Positions 19,720 to 29,282 are shown, numbered from the stretch's first letter. The stretch: 64,000 bases of DNA from Massilia sp. YIM B02443 (GCF_030411955.1 NZ_JASNRA010000026.1:1-64000), one strand, 5' to 3'. The notes: generated from the sequence alone by a model not told the origin. A program made the numbers and translations.

Positions 19720-19817
19720 TTGTCATCAGTATTGATTTAGCACAGAGCGTTGTACGAGACGTCGCTCAGACAACAATCGCTGTATGCATGCCGGCTGGCC
19801 GGGACGAAGGAGACACC

Positions 19818-20036
19818 GTGTTGAACCAACAATTTGATCTGACCAGGCTAGCCGCTTATCTCGGCAGTGTCATGGCAATGTGGGACGGCTGGACACTGGC
19901 GGACGCGAGCATCCTGGTCGGCATCGTCACCGCGTTGCTCAGCTCGGTTGCGAACCTGGTCTACACCTACCGCAAGGACCGGCGCGAGCAGCGTGCCAGC
20001 GACGCCGCGGCTGCGCGACTCGAGAAAGATCAATGA
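19818..20036 (+). CDS. small holin-like membrane protein
   Basis: A 72-residue protein starting at GTG 19818 after GAAGGAGACACC. It has a short polar N-terminus, one strong hydrophobic helix (ASILVGIVTALLSSVANLVY) and a highly charged tail (TYRKDRREQRASDAAAARLE). The single-helix plus basic/charged C-terminus layout is that of small phage holins. Divergence from a CI-like repressor fits a phage origin. Holin function is inferred; a small regulatory membrane peptide is possible. Confidence 0.55.
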   Translation: MLNQQFDLTRLAAYLGSVMAMWDGWTLADASILVGIVTALLSSVANLVYTYRKDRREQRASDAAAARLEKDQ

Positions 20037-20133
20037 GCTTCGCCGGCACCAGGCGCCTGGCCTGCCGATAAGCAGTCGCCTGGCTGTACAATGGCGCCCC
20101 ACCACGATAACGACGTTGGAGTACCTTCCGCCC

Positions 20134-20502
20134 ATGGTTTTATTGAACGTTCCCTATGCCGAAAAGGACGCCGCCAAGGCCCTCGGCGCCCGCTGGAATC
20201 CAACCCGGCGCCGCTGGTACGTGCCGGACGGCGTCGCCGCCGAACCCTTTGCCAAGTGGGTCGACGGCGCCGCAGGAGCGGCCGGTGCGGCGGCTCCGGG
20301 CACAGCCCCGGCCGCGGCTCGCCCCGGCCGGGTCGACAGCTACCAGGGCAAGACCGTGGTCGGCGCCAACTACCTCGAACTGGGGCACGACTGCAATCCG
20401 CTCGAACCTTGTCCGGTCTGCAGCGGACAACTGGCCGGCACGCCGTGGGCCCAGGCCCAGGCGGGTCTGCATGCGGTGATCGTCGGCCTGTCCGGCAAGT
20501 GA
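20134..20502 (+). CDS. DUF5710 domain protein
   Basis: A 122-residue protein. The N-terminal about 45 residues (MVLLNVPYAEKDAAKALGAR, WNPTRRRWYVPDGV, PFAKW) are the DUF5710 motif, found alone or attached to primases and plasmid TraC-like proteins and presumed to bind nucleic acid or protein. An Ala-Pro-Gly linker follows. The C-terminal part has a CxxC pair in LEPCPVCSGQ, a possible zinc site. A ribosome site cannot be called confidently. Function unknown. Confidence 0.72.
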   Translation: MVLLNVPYAEKDAAKALGARWNPTRRRWYVPDGVAAEPFAKWVDGAAGAAGAAAPGTAPAAARPGRVDSYQGKTVVGANYLELGHDCNPLEPCPVCSGQLAGTPWAQAQAGLHAVIVGLSGK

Positions 20503-20578
20503 ACGCCTGCCGCCCGGGCTTCGTGATAGCGTCACGGTAGGGCGAGCCGGGCGGTTCGCCGGTTTCTGGAGACCGTTC

Positions 20579-21547
20579 ATGCGCCTTGCCCGTCTGTTTG
20601 CCGTCTGTGTCGTCGTCAGTGCCACCGTCGCCGGCTTGCTCGGTCCGCAGCAACAGGCGTTCGCCCAGGCGCCCGCATCCGACGCCAATGCCGGCCAGGT
20701 CGTCACGCTGGAACTCCCGGCCGGCGACGCGCCGGTCGACAACAGCCAGGGCACGGTGCAGTTCATCGGCACCGCCACCGTGCTGATCCGCTACCAGGGA
20801 TTCACGATCCTGACCGACCCGAATTTCCTGCACAAGGGCGACCACGTACACCTCGGCTACGGCCTGACCTCGGAACGCAAGACCAATCCCGCCATCAGCT
20901 TCGACGGGTTGCCGCCGATCGACCTGGTGCTGCTGTCGCATTTCCACGGCGACCACTTCGACCAGCTGGTGCAGAAGCGTCTCGACCGCGCAGTCCCGAT
21001 CGTCAGCACGCGCCAGGCCGCCGCCAGCCTCAGGAAGCTCGGCTTCAAGCGCGTTACCGGCCTCAGCCCATGGGACCGGCTCGAGGTCAGCAAGGGCCAA
21101 AGCCGGATGCGCGTGACGGCCACGCCGGGCCGCCATGGGCCGGCCGGCGTAGCGGCGCTGCTGCCCAAGGTGATGGGATCGGTGCTCGATTTCGGCGTCG
21201 ATGCAGCACGTCCCGATTACCGCATGTACATCAGCGGCGACACCCTCGTGATCGACGATATCAAGCAGGTGCCGCAGCGTTTTCCCGGCATCGACCTGGC
21301 GCTGCTGCACCTGGGCGGCACCCGCATCCTGGGCGTGGTCAAGGTGACGATGGACGGCAAGGACGGCGTGCGCATGATGCAGGTGGTGCGGCCGCGCAAG
21401 ACCATTCCGATTCACTACAACGACTACGACGTCTTCAAGTCGCCGCTCGAAGATTTCGCGCGCGAGGTCAAGGCGGCCGGACTCGAGCGTGACGTGGTGT
21501 ACCTGGCGCACGGCGAAACCTATACCTTCAAGCCGACCAGGCGCTGA
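20579..21547 (+). CDS. exported metallo-beta-lactamase-fold hydrolase
   Basis: A 322-residue protein with an N-terminal signal (about 1-30, cleaving near AFAQA). The MBL metal motif is HFHGDHFD, with further ligands in TPGRHGPAG, the Asp of YISGDTLVID and the C-terminal histidine of IPIHYNDYDVF. The layout is that of the UlaG/YycJ-like 'L-ascorbate-6-P lactonase' type MBL proteins, most of unknown substrate. A periplasmic location is predicted. Confidence 0.88.
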   Translation: MRLARLFAVCVVVSATVAGLLGPQQQAFAQAPASDANAGQVVTLELPAGDAPVDNSQGTVQFIGTATVLIRYQGFTILTDPNFLHKGDHVHLGYGLTSERKTNPAISFDGLPPIDLVLLSHFHGDHFDQLVQKRLDRAVPIVSTRQAAASLRKLGFKRVTGLSPWDRLEVSKGQSRMRVTATPGRHGPAGVAALLPKVMGSVLDFGVDAARPDYRMYISGDTLVIDDIKQVPQRFPGIDLALLHLGGTRILGVVKVTMDGKDGVRMMQVVRPRKTIPIHYNDYDVFKSPLEDFAREVKAAGLERDVVYLAHGETYTFKPTRR

Positions 21548-21655
21548 CCTGCGTCATGCAGCGGTGCGGCGTGGAAGACGCATCGTATCGTGCGCGTCTC
21601 GCATTACTGCTGAGTAAACGTTAAGATGCCAGCTTGACAATTGATCAAGCCCGAC

Positions 21656-23536
21656 ATGCCTTCAGCGTCCGCACGCAGTCGCTCTCCCGCCACGATCCGC
21701 AGCGACCGCCGCCTTGGCGCCGGCATCGCCGTGTCGGTGCTGCTGCACGCACTGGTGCTGTCGCTGCAATTCGGCGTGCCGGGGCTCGGTCTGGGCAGCG
21801 GCGGGCCGATCACCGTGACGCTGGCGCCGGATGCGGCGCCGGTTGATGCTCCACCTGTCTCCGCTTCAGTACCGCTCGCTGCGCAATCCGTGCCACCCGT
21901 GCCTGCCGCCACCCCGCCCGCTCCCGTCGCAGTGCCCACCCCGGCACCCGTGCCAGTGCCGGCACCGGAACCTGCTCGGGTGAACGGCCTGCGCCTGGTC
22001 GACCTGCCGCCCCCGCCCCCGCCGCCGCCGGCAGTCGAGATTGCGAAGCCGGCGTCCGCCCAGGTCCGGCCCAAGCGCGGCAAGCCCGGCATCGAACGGC
22101 GTGTGCGCGAAGTGCCGGCGCCGGTGATCGTGGCCGCGCCGAATCCGGATTCCGAATTCAGCCTGCCGCTGCCGGAGGTTGTGCCGGCATCCATTCCCGA
22201 ACCGGCTCCGCTGCTGGCGCAGGAAACCGGGGACGAGGGCGCAACGCCACCGCTGGCGCAGTCCACTATCGAAGACACCGTCACCGGCACGGACGACGAG
22301 GCCGAGGAACTGGCGCGGCGTGCAGCCGACGAACAACGCCAGCGCGCGCTGGAAGAAGCGCAGGAGCGCGAACGGATCGCCCAGCAACAGGCGGCCGACG
22401 AGGCCCAGGCGGCGCAGCGGGAAGCGCAGGAACGGCTGGCGCGCCAGCAACTCGAACAGCAGCAGAGGCAGGCGCAGGAGCAAGCACTGCTGGCACGCCA
22501 GGAGCAGGAACGAGTCGCCGAGGAAGCGGCGCGGGCGGCGCGCGCCAACGACGAATCGATGCGCCAGCGCGAAGCGCAAGAACTGGCGTCACGCCGGCTC
22601 GCCGAGCAGCGCGCTGCCGAGCAGGCCGCCTTGCAGGCGCAGGCTGCCGCGCAAGAGCGCGCCAGCGCGGAAGCACTGCGCCTGGCCCAGGCGCAGGAAC
22701 AGGCCGAACGCCAGCGTCTCGAGGCGCAACGTCTGGCGCAGGAGGAACAAGCGCGTGCACAGGCCGAGCGTCAACGTATCGAGGCGCAGCGCCTGGCCCG
22801 GGAACAGGCCGAGCGCGAGCGCATCGAAGCGCAGCATCGCCTGGCGCAAGAGCGTGCGCGCCAGCAAGCCGATGAGCGCGCCCGTGCAGACGCCGAACGG
22901 CTGGCGCGCCAGCAAGCGGACGAGGCCGCCCGCAGGTCCGCGGCCGAGCGCCTGCAGGCCCAGGGACCCGGGCTGGCTCCCGGAAGCGGCCAGCCCGGCA
23001 GTTCGGGTCTGGGCGCCGGCGGCCCGGGTGCCGGCAACGGCGCGGGCAGCGGCGCCGGCGATCTGTCGCAACCGGGGGCGCTGGCCGGCATCCCGGGCAG
23101 CCGCGCACGCGAGCTGCTGCGCGGCCTGACCATCCCCGGCGCCGGCGTTGCGCTGCCGGCAGCCCGGCGTGACGATCCGCGCCGCGCACTGGCCGATGGC
23201 GGCGAGCGCGACGCGCCGCTGCGCCTGTACGTCGACAGCGTGCGCCAGAAACTCGAGCGCAACGCCGTGCTGGGCGGCGCGCGGCTGGCGCTGCGCGACG
23301 TGCGCATCGACCCGCTGGTCAGCCTGGCCCTGCGCAGCGACGGCAGCATCGACGAGGTGACCATCGTCCGTTCCAGCGGCAGGGCCGACATGGACGAGGC
23401 GGTGCGCCGCTTTGTGCGTCTCAATGCACGTTATTCGGCGTTTCCGCCGAACGTCGCCGCACGCTTCGACGTCATCGAAATCCGCCGCATCTGGCGCTTC
23501 ACGGACGGCCTCAAGTTGCTGGAAGAGATGCGCTGA
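21656..23536 (+). CDS. TonB/TolA-like energy transducer with long coiled coil
   Basis: A 626-residue protein (an upstream TTG at 21641 would add five residues). An N-terminal membrane anchor (about 22-42, GIAVSVLLHALVLSLQFGV) is followed by a Pro/Ala-rich stretch with a PPPPPPPA tract. About 210 residues of Ala/Glu/Arg/Gln-rich coiled coil (about 220-430) come next, then a Gly-rich hinge. The C-terminal TonB-like domain is VRIDPLVSLALRSDGSIDEV followed by TIVRSSGRADMD. TonB or TolA proteins span the periplasm to energise outer-membrane processes. No exbB/exbD is adjacent, and the neighbours are polysaccharide-export genes. The periplasmic reach is much longer than that of classical TonB (about 240 residues). 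Confidence 0.82.
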   Translation: MPSASARSRSPATIRSDRRLGAGIAVSVLLHALVLSLQFGVPGLGLGSGGPITVTLAPDAAPVDAPPVSASVPLAAQSVPPVPAATPPAPVAVPTPAPVPVPAPEPARVNGLRLVDLPPPPPPPPAVEIAKPASAQVRPKRGKPGIERRVREVPAPVIVAAPNPDSEFSLPLPEVVPASIPEPAPLLAQETGDEGATPPLAQSTIEDTVTGTDDEAEELARRAADEQRQRALEEAQERERIAQQQAADEAQAAQREAQERLARQQLEQQQRQAQEQALLARQEQERVAEEAARAARANDESMRQREAQELASRRLAEQRAAEQAALQAQAAAQERASAEALRLAQAQEQAERQRLEAQRLAQEEQARAQAERQRIEAQRLAREQAERERIEAQHRLAQERARQQADERARADAERLARQQADEAARRSAAERLQAQGPGLAPGSGQPGSSGLGAGGPGAGNGAGSGAGDLSQPGALAGIPGSRARELLRGLTIPGAGVALPAARRDDPRRALADGGERDAPLRLYVDSVRQKLERNAVLGGARLALRDVRIDPLVSLALRSDGSIDEVTIVRSSGRADMDEAVRRFVRLNARYSAFPPNVAARFDVIEIRRIWRFTDGLKLLEEMR

Positions 23537-23673
23537 CCTGGTGCTTGCATGACCGTCCCGGCCGCGCGCCGTGCCCGATTGCCTTTTGACCAGCTGCAAA
23601 GCCAAGCCCGATAGACGCCGTACTCTGGACTGCATCGTTCAAGTACCGCGACTATTTTTGATAGGCAACAATC

Positions 23674-24852
23674 ATGGCTTTGTTTCGTTCCGTTGCAGGC
23701 ACTGCCTGGCGCCGTCCAGGCGCTGGCCGCACCTTCTCCGGTGCCGCGTTACTTCTCCCGATGCTGGTCCTGGTGTTGCTCCTGACCGGCTGCGCTTCCG
23801 GCGCCGGCATCGGGTTCGGTGAAGCGGCGCGCTCGGGCGGCGGCGGCGAATCGTCTGCGCCGCCCACCGAGCTGATCACCGAGAACCTGATCGCCAACGA
23901 GCGCCAGGCCAATGCCGCCGCGGCGCGGCAAGACCTGTCGCCGCTGTTCGTGCAGCATCCGCCTCCGTATACGATCGGGCGCGGCGACATCCTCTCGATC
24001 GTGGTCTGGGACCATCCCGAACTGGCGGCCGGCGGCATGACCATGGCCACGTCCGCGGCGGATGCCGGCGTGGTCCAGCCCAACGTCACGCCGCCCGGTT
24101 TCGCGGTCGACCACCAGGGCCGCATCCAGTTTCCGCTGGCCGGCCTGCTGCCGGTCGAAGGCCTGACCGAGGAACAGGCGCGCGCGCTGCTGACCAAGAA
24201 GCTGGCGCGCTACATCGCCAATCCCAACCTGACCCTGCGCGTGCAGGCCTACCGCAGCCGCCGCGTGTACGTCGACGGCGAAGTGCGCCTGCCCGGGCTG
24301 CAGGCCATCGACGACATCCCGATGACGCTGGTCGAGGCGATCAACCGCGCCGGCGGCATGCAGCCCACGGCCGACCAGAGCCGCATCGTGGTCGAGCGCG
24401 GCGACGCGCGCTACACCGTCAACATGCGCGAGCTGGTGCAGAAGGGCGTCAACCCGGGCACCATCCTGCTGGCGCACGGCGACGTGGTGCGCGTGCATTC
24501 GCGCGACGAAAGCAAGGTATTCGTCTCGGGCGAGGTGATCACGCCGCGCGCGCTGACGATGCACAACGGCCGCCTGACGCTGAACGAAGCGCTGGGCGAG
24601 ACCGGCGGCATCAGCCCGCTGAGCGGCGACGCGCGCCAGGTGTATGTGGTGCGCAAGACCGCCGAGCGTACCCGCGTGTTCCGGCTCGATGCGCGCGACT
24701 CGGGCGCGCTGGCGATGGCCGAGACGTTCGAATTGCGGCCCAAGGACGTGGTCTACGTGGCTGCTTCGCCGCTGGCCAACTGGAACCGTAACCTGAGCCT
24801 GATCTTCCCGGGGGCGCTGACCAACGCGGTCGGTGTCACCAACCGGCCATGA
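23674..24852 (+). CDS. Wza-like polysaccharide export lipoprotein
   Basis: A 392-residue outer-membrane export protein. The lipobox LLTGC puts the lipidated Cys at about residue 40. The Poly_export domain begins PYTIGRGDILSIVVWDHPEL. Two SLBB-type domains follow (VYVDGEVRLPGLQAIDDIP; VFVSGEVITPRALTMHNGRL). It forms the outer-membrane channel for capsule or exopolysaccharide, coupled to the Wzc-like protein encoded 145 bp downstream. Cell-wide, this pair would serve the biosynthesis cluster on the opposite strand. Confidence 0.93.
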   Translation: MALFRSVAGTAWRRPGAGRTFSGAALLLPMLVLVLLLTGCASGAGIGFGEAARSGGGGESSAPPTELITENLIANERQANAAAARQDLSPLFVQHPPPYTIGRGDILSIVVWDHPELAAGGMTMATSAADAGVVQPNVTPPGFAVDHQGRIQFPLAGLLPVEGLTEEQARALLTKKLARYIANPNLTLRVQAYRSRRVYVDGEVRLPGLQAIDDIPMTLVEAINRAGGMQPTADQSRIVVERGDARYTVNMRELVQKGVNPGTILLAHGDVVRVHSRDESKVFVSGEVITPRALTMHNGRLTLNEALGETGGISPLSGDARQVYVVRKTAERTRVFRLDARDSGALAMAETFELRPKDVVYVAASPLANWNRNLSLIFPGALTNAVGVTNRP

Positions 24853-24997
24853 GCGGCATCCTCGAGCGTCCCTGAACCTGCCAGATCATTCCTGAACAGC
24901 CGCCAGTGTCCATGAGCTACTTGCACGCATACCCGAACCCCATGTCTGACGCGTCGGCCATCGGCGCCGTGAGCGCACCGAGCCGGAGGAATTCAGC

Positions 24998-27265
24998 ATG
25001 ACCAGCACGCACGATGCGCATTCGCTTACCCAGGTGTCGCACAGCCCGCCGGTGCTGTCGGTGCCGTTCGACCCCCGTCCACCCGAACCGCTGCCGGAAG
25101 AATCCACGGTCGACCTGAAGGGGTATCTCAACACGCTGTACGACAGCCGCTGGCTGATCGGCAGCATCACCGCCATCATCACCGTGGTGGCAGTGCTGTA
25201 CGCGCTGGTGGCCAACCCCGTGTACGAAGCCAACCTGATGATCCACGTCGAGGAAGAAAGTCCGAACGCCTCGAAGAACATCCTGAGCGAGGCATCGTCG
25301 CTGTTCGAGACCAAGAAGGCGGCGATTGCCGAAATGGAGCTGCTGCGTTCGCGCATGGTGGTCTCGCGCGCGGTCGACAACCTGCAGCTCTACGTCGAGG
25401 TGCAGCCCAAGTATTTTCCGGTGCTCGGTTCCTGGTTCGCCAGCCAGAACGGCGCGGCGCTGTCCAATCCGGGCCTGTTCGGTTACGGCGGCTTCGTGTG
25501 GGGCGGCGAGCGCGCCGAGGTCTCCGTGTTCGAAGTGCCCGAAAGCTGGCTCAACCGCGAATTCGTGCTGACCGCACGCGCCGGCGACCGCTACCGTTTC
25601 TCGGGCGGCGGCCAGCGCATCGCGTTCGACGCCAGCGTCGGCCAGCGCTACCGGGTGCGCACCCCGGATGGCCTGGTCGAGATCAAGGTCGACCGCATGA
25701 CGGCCAAGCCCGGCGCGCGCTTCAAGATCAAGCGCAAGTCACGCCTTGGCACCATCCAGGCGATCCAGCGCGCGATGGTGATCACCGAGCAGGGCAAGCA
25801 ATCGGGCGTGATCGAAGTGCGGCTGCAGGGCCAGAACGCCGAGCGCATCAACAGCCTGCTGAGCGAGATCGGGCGCGAGTACATGCGCCAGAACCTGGCG
25901 CGCAAGACCGAAGAAGCGGAAAAGTCGCTGGCTTTCCTGAACCAGCAGCTGCCGATCCTGAAACGCCAGCTGGAACAATCCGAAGACCGCTACAACCAGT
26001 TCCGCAACGCCCACGGCACCGTCGACTTGCGCGAAGAAGCGCGCATGAGCCTGGCGCAGGCCGCCGCCGCGCGTGCACGGCGCATGGAGCTGACGCAGAA
26101 GAAAGCCGAACTGCTGGCGCGCTTCACCGAAGACCATCCGGTGGTCGCCGCCATCAACCGCCAGCGGCGCGAAGTCGACGCCGAGATCGAAGCGATCGCA
26201 GGCCGCATCCGCACGCTGCCGGTGATGGAGCAGGACGAAGCGCGCCTGTCGCGCGACATCAAGGTCAACACCGACCTGTACACGGCGCTGTCGAACACGG
26301 CCCAGCAGCTGCGCCTGATCTCGGTCGGCCGCGTCAGCAACGTGCGCCTGGTCGACGCGCCGATCGCGCCGGAACGCCCGATCAAGCCGAATCGGCCGCT
26401 GATCGTGGCGCTGGCGGTCGTCACCGGCCTGTTCCTGGGCACGCTGATCGCCTTTACGCGAAAGACCATGCGTGGCGGCATCGACGACCCGGCCAAGATC
26501 GAACGGTTGCTGCGGGCGCGCGTGGTGTACGCATCGATCCCCCACAGCGGCAACGAAGACCGCCTGATGCGCAAGGTGAAACCCGACGGTGTGCTGCCGC
26601 TGTTGGCCCAGATCCTGCCGGAAGACCCGGCCGTCGAAAGCCTGCGCAGCTTCCGCGCCGCGCTGCGCTTCTCGATGCCGCATTTCAAGAACAACGTGGT
26701 GATGGTGGCCGGACCGACGCGCTGCCTCGGCAAATCCTTCGTCACCGCCAACTTCGCCGCCGTGATGGCGGCCAGCGGCATGCGCGTGCTGCTGATCGAC
26801 GCCGACCTGCGCAACGGCCACCTGCACCGCTACTTCGGCGTCGACCGCGTGCGTGGCCTGTCGCGCGCCATCCTGGGCGCCATGACCATTGACGAGGTCA
26901 TCCACCGCGGCGTGCTCGACAACCTCGACTTCATTCCGACCGGCGAGCTGCCGACCAACCGCTCCGAATTCCTGCTGCAGCTAAACTTCGGCAACCTGCT
27001 CGAGGCCGCCAGCGCCCGCTACGACCTGGTCCTGCTCGATCCGCCGCCCTTGCTGGCGGTAGCCGATGCGCTGATCATCGGAAGCCATGCCGGCGCCGTG
27101 TTCATCGTCGCGCGCTCGGGCGTGACAACCGAGAACCACATCAATGAGTCGATCAAGCGCCTCAACCATGCCGGCATTTCGCCGCGTGGTGTGCTGTTCA
27201 ATGACATGGCGCTGCGGCTGGGTGAATACCGCTCCCAGTACAACGCCGTGCAGTTAGGGTTTTAA
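24998..27265 (+). CDS. Wzc-like chain-length regulator and tyrosine autokinase
   Basis: A 755-residue polysaccharide co-polymerase. The N-terminal Wzz domain has TM1 at about 48-70 (LIGSITAIITVVAVLYALVA) and TM2 at about 468-490 (PLIVALAVVTGLFLGTLIAF), with coiled-coil helices between. The cytoplasmic BY-kinase has Walker A AGPTRCLGKSF (about 571-581), Walker A' LLIDADLR and Walker B LVLLDPPP. The C-terminus holds only two close tyrosines (EYRSQY) rather than a long tyrosine cluster. The P-loop RCL is unusual. It controls chain length and export with Wza. Confidence 0.92.
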   Translation: MTSTHDAHSLTQVSHSPPVLSVPFDPRPPEPLPEESTVDLKGYLNTLYDSRWLIGSITAIITVVAVLYALVANPVYEANLMIHVEEESPNASKNILSEASSLFETKKAAIAEMELLRSRMVVSRAVDNLQLYVEVQPKYFPVLGSWFASQNGAALSNPGLFGYGGFVWGGERAEVSVFEVPESWLNREFVLTARAGDRYRFSGGGQRIAFDASVGQRYRVRTPDGLVEIKVDRMTAKPGARFKIKRKSRLGTIQAIQRAMVITEQGKQSGVIEVRLQGQNAERINSLLSEIGREYMRQNLARKTEEAEKSLAFLNQQLPILKRQLEQSEDRYNQFRNAHGTVDLREEARMSLAQAAAARARRMELTQKKAELLARFTEDHPVVAAINRQRREVDAEIEAIAGRIRTLPVMEQDEARLSRDIKVNTDLYTALSNTAQQLRLISVGRVSNVRLVDAPIAPERPIKPNRPLIVALAVVTGLFLGTLIAFTRKTMRGGIDDPAKIERLLRARVVYASIPHSGNEDRLMRKVKPDGVLPLLAQILPEDPAVESLRSFRAALRFSMPHFKNNVVMVAGPTRCLGKSFVTANFAAVMAASGMRVLLIDADLRNGHLHRYFGVDRVRGLSRAILGAMTIDEVIHRGVLDNLDFIPTGELPTNRSEFLLQLNFGNLLEAASARYDLVLLDPPPLLAVADALIIGSHAGAVFIVARSGVTTENHINESIKRLNHAGISPRGVLFNDMALRLGEYRSQYNAVQLGF

Positions 27266-28062
27266 CAGATAGCCTGGAACTCATTCAAATTTGTGATGGC
27301 GGTGAGTTCCACCGTATCAGCCTGTGGAGAAGAAGGCGCTGGCCCTGCGAAACTGTAAGGTGGAACCGGCTTCGACGAATCAGGAATTCAACAGTAAAGC
27401 TAGCTGTAAATAGTTTTACATAAGTTTGAAGGAACGGTATGCGGCCTAGGCTGCAGCTTGCGCGAGCGGGCTCGACGGTTCGGAGTGGAATATACGTCGA
27501 TCGTGCTGACGGTTCTGGCGGCGTGGAGGGCAGACACTTGCCCCATGATATGTGCGAGGGGCGGCGCGCTATTCGTGTCGCTGCCGCTCGATACTCCACC
27601 CCAGGCGCTACTCGACCAGCGCCTGACGCGCTCTCCGGCCTGCTCAGTTCGCAGGCGGCACTTGGCAGCCGTAGGAAGACGGTCGGCTATCCGACGAATC
27701 GACGTGACAGGCCAGACTGATCGTTGTCGCTGATCGAGCCTCCGACAGCGCTTCGTCGACGGAGCCTGGGACATGGCTGCAATAGAACGCCGCGCGCGCA
27801 GTCCAGACAGCGCTCGGTCTCGAATCGCTCGCCGGCGCCGGCGCTACGAATTGTCGTAGTGGCGAATTCCTGGTCCACGCCTGTCGCTGCCAAGGCGAGC
27901 GCCGTCCGGGCGAATGGCGCATGGGCCTGCTTTGGACGACAAGCATGCCGGGCGGTGACGAACCCATCGATTGCAACCGAGCCATGGCGCAGCGCCGCCG
28001 GGCTGGAGGCAAGCCTGCGCGTCGCCAATCAGGCTGCCTTGAAGGCAGCCTCGGCAGATAGC
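27266..28062. other. gene-poor interval between wzc and the acyltransferase
   Basis: I see no convincing gene here. A 9-bp inverted repeat, TGGAACTCA (27275-27283) and TGAGTTCCA (27303-27311), follows wzc without a T tract. A GAAGGAACGGT-ATG at 27439 has a good ribosome site, but its 93-codon frame is arginine/glycine-rich and resembles nothing known. The minus-strand frames are equally unconvincing. At 28031-28051 a strong hairpin (AGGCTGCC/GGCAGCCT) lies just beyond the acyltransferase stop. The segment may be a decayed gene. Confidence 0.5.
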
Positions 28063-29262
28063 TCAGTCCGGCGACAGTACCGGTACCACCGGACGTTTCG
28101 GCGGCGGCGCCAGCAGCCAGTTCTTGAGCGCGCGGCGAATCCGGAACGTATTGCGTTCGAACAGCAGATAGAACACATACGCAGCGCCAATCAGCCCGAG
28201 CAGGATGACGCCGTACCACAGGTAATCCAGCGTGACGTGCGGATCGAGCTGGTCGCGTCCAAGTGTCTCGGCCCCGACGTGCAGCAGCAGGAAGATCAGC
28301 GGCAGGTGGATCACGTACAGCGTGAACGACAACTCGGAGAAGAAGTTGGCGATGGCGCTGGCGCGTACGAAGCGCGGTAAACGCGTATCGACCTGCTGGT
28401 GCAGCGATGCCAGCAGCAGGAGCAGGAGGATGCTGCAGATCAGGTCCTGCACGAACGATTCAGGCGCCAGTTCGTTATTGCTGCCGGTCAGCCGGTAATA
28501 GCTGAACAGGACCGCGGTCAGCAGCAGCAGGGAAACGCGCATCGCGTTCCCGCAATGCAGCTCGATGCGCGAAAAGGCGGCGCCCAGTAGCCAGAGGATG
28601 AAATAGGTCGAGATCATGCCGGGCAGCGCGATCACCAGCAGCACGAAGGCGGCGGCGCAGGCGGCGCGCCGCCAGCGGCCGTGTCCGAACAGCGCCAGCG
28701 CCAGCAGCGGAAACTGGACGTAGTACCAGGTTTCGTAGGTCAGGCTCCACAGGGCATAGTTGCCGCCGAAGTTGGGCACCAGGATCGTCTGCACGCCCAG
28801 CAGGTTGCCGATGAAGCTCAGCGCCGAATAGTTGTTCGCGGGCGAGGCGTCGACCTGGCCTGGATGCGCTTCGCCGATCGTCATGCCGATCAGCAGGATC
28901 AGGATCAGGGTCGGCAACAGCACCGTCCACAGGCGCGTGACGCGGTCGATCGCGTAGTTGGCGAGCGCGCGCGGCTGGTGCAGGCGGTTGAGCAGGCTGC
29001 CGCCGACCAGCCAGCCGCTGATCAGGAAGAACACGATCACGGCCTGGTGCGCGAAGCCGGTGACGAAGGCGAACACCTGGTAGGCAAAGGTCGGATCGGC
29101 CAGCGAGCGTAGGCCGGGATAGATCTCGGAGCGCAGGTGGCCCGCCGCCACCTCGAGCGCCGCCACCCCGCGCAACAGCGACAGCGCCAGCGACTGCAGT
29201 GGGTGCTCGTTCAGGTTCGATTGCGACCGACAGCGCAGGGTGGGAAGGGATAGGGTAGGCAT
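28063..29262 (-). CDS. acyltransferase 3 family membrane protein
   Basis: A 399-residue integral membrane acyltransferase with about ten helices. The family markers are VAAGHLRSEIYPG (the conserved early His), VIVFFLISGWLVGGSLLNR, NYALWSLTYETWYYVQFPLL and the late FFSELSFTLYVIHLPLIFLL. It would O-acetylate or otherwise acylate the polysaccharide or its precursor at the inner membrane. ATG 29262 is preceded by AAGGAGCGAG. It is the last gene of the minus-strand cluster, 20 bp after the PAP2 gene. Confidence 0.9.
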   Translation of the reverse strand: MPTLSLPTLRCRSQSNLNEHPLQSLALSLLRGVAALEVAAGHLRSEIYPGLRSLADPTFAYQVFAFVTGFAHQAVIVFFLISGWLVGGSLLNRLHQPRALANYAIDRVTRLWTVLLPTLILILLIGMTIGEAHPGQVDASPANNYSALSFIGNLLGVQTILVPNFGGNYALWSLTYETWYYVQFPLLALALFGHGRWRRAACAAAFVLLVIALPGMISTYFILWLLGAAFSRIELHCGNAMRVSLLLLTAVLFSYYRLTGSNNELAPESFVQDLICSILLLLLLASLHQQVDTRLPRFVRASAIANFFSELSFTLYVIHLPLIFLLLHVGAETLGRDQLDPHVTLDYLWYGVILLGLIGAAYVFYLLFERNTFRIRRALKNWLLAPPPKRPVVPVLSPD

Positions 29263-29282
29263 CTCTCGCTCCTTGTGAAGAA

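Noticed and set aside
27439..27720. 93-codon frame with a GAAGGAA ribosome site after wzc.
   Set aside because: The site is good, but the protein is Arg/Gly/Asp-rich without hydrophobic core or recognisable fold; kept only as a note on the interval.
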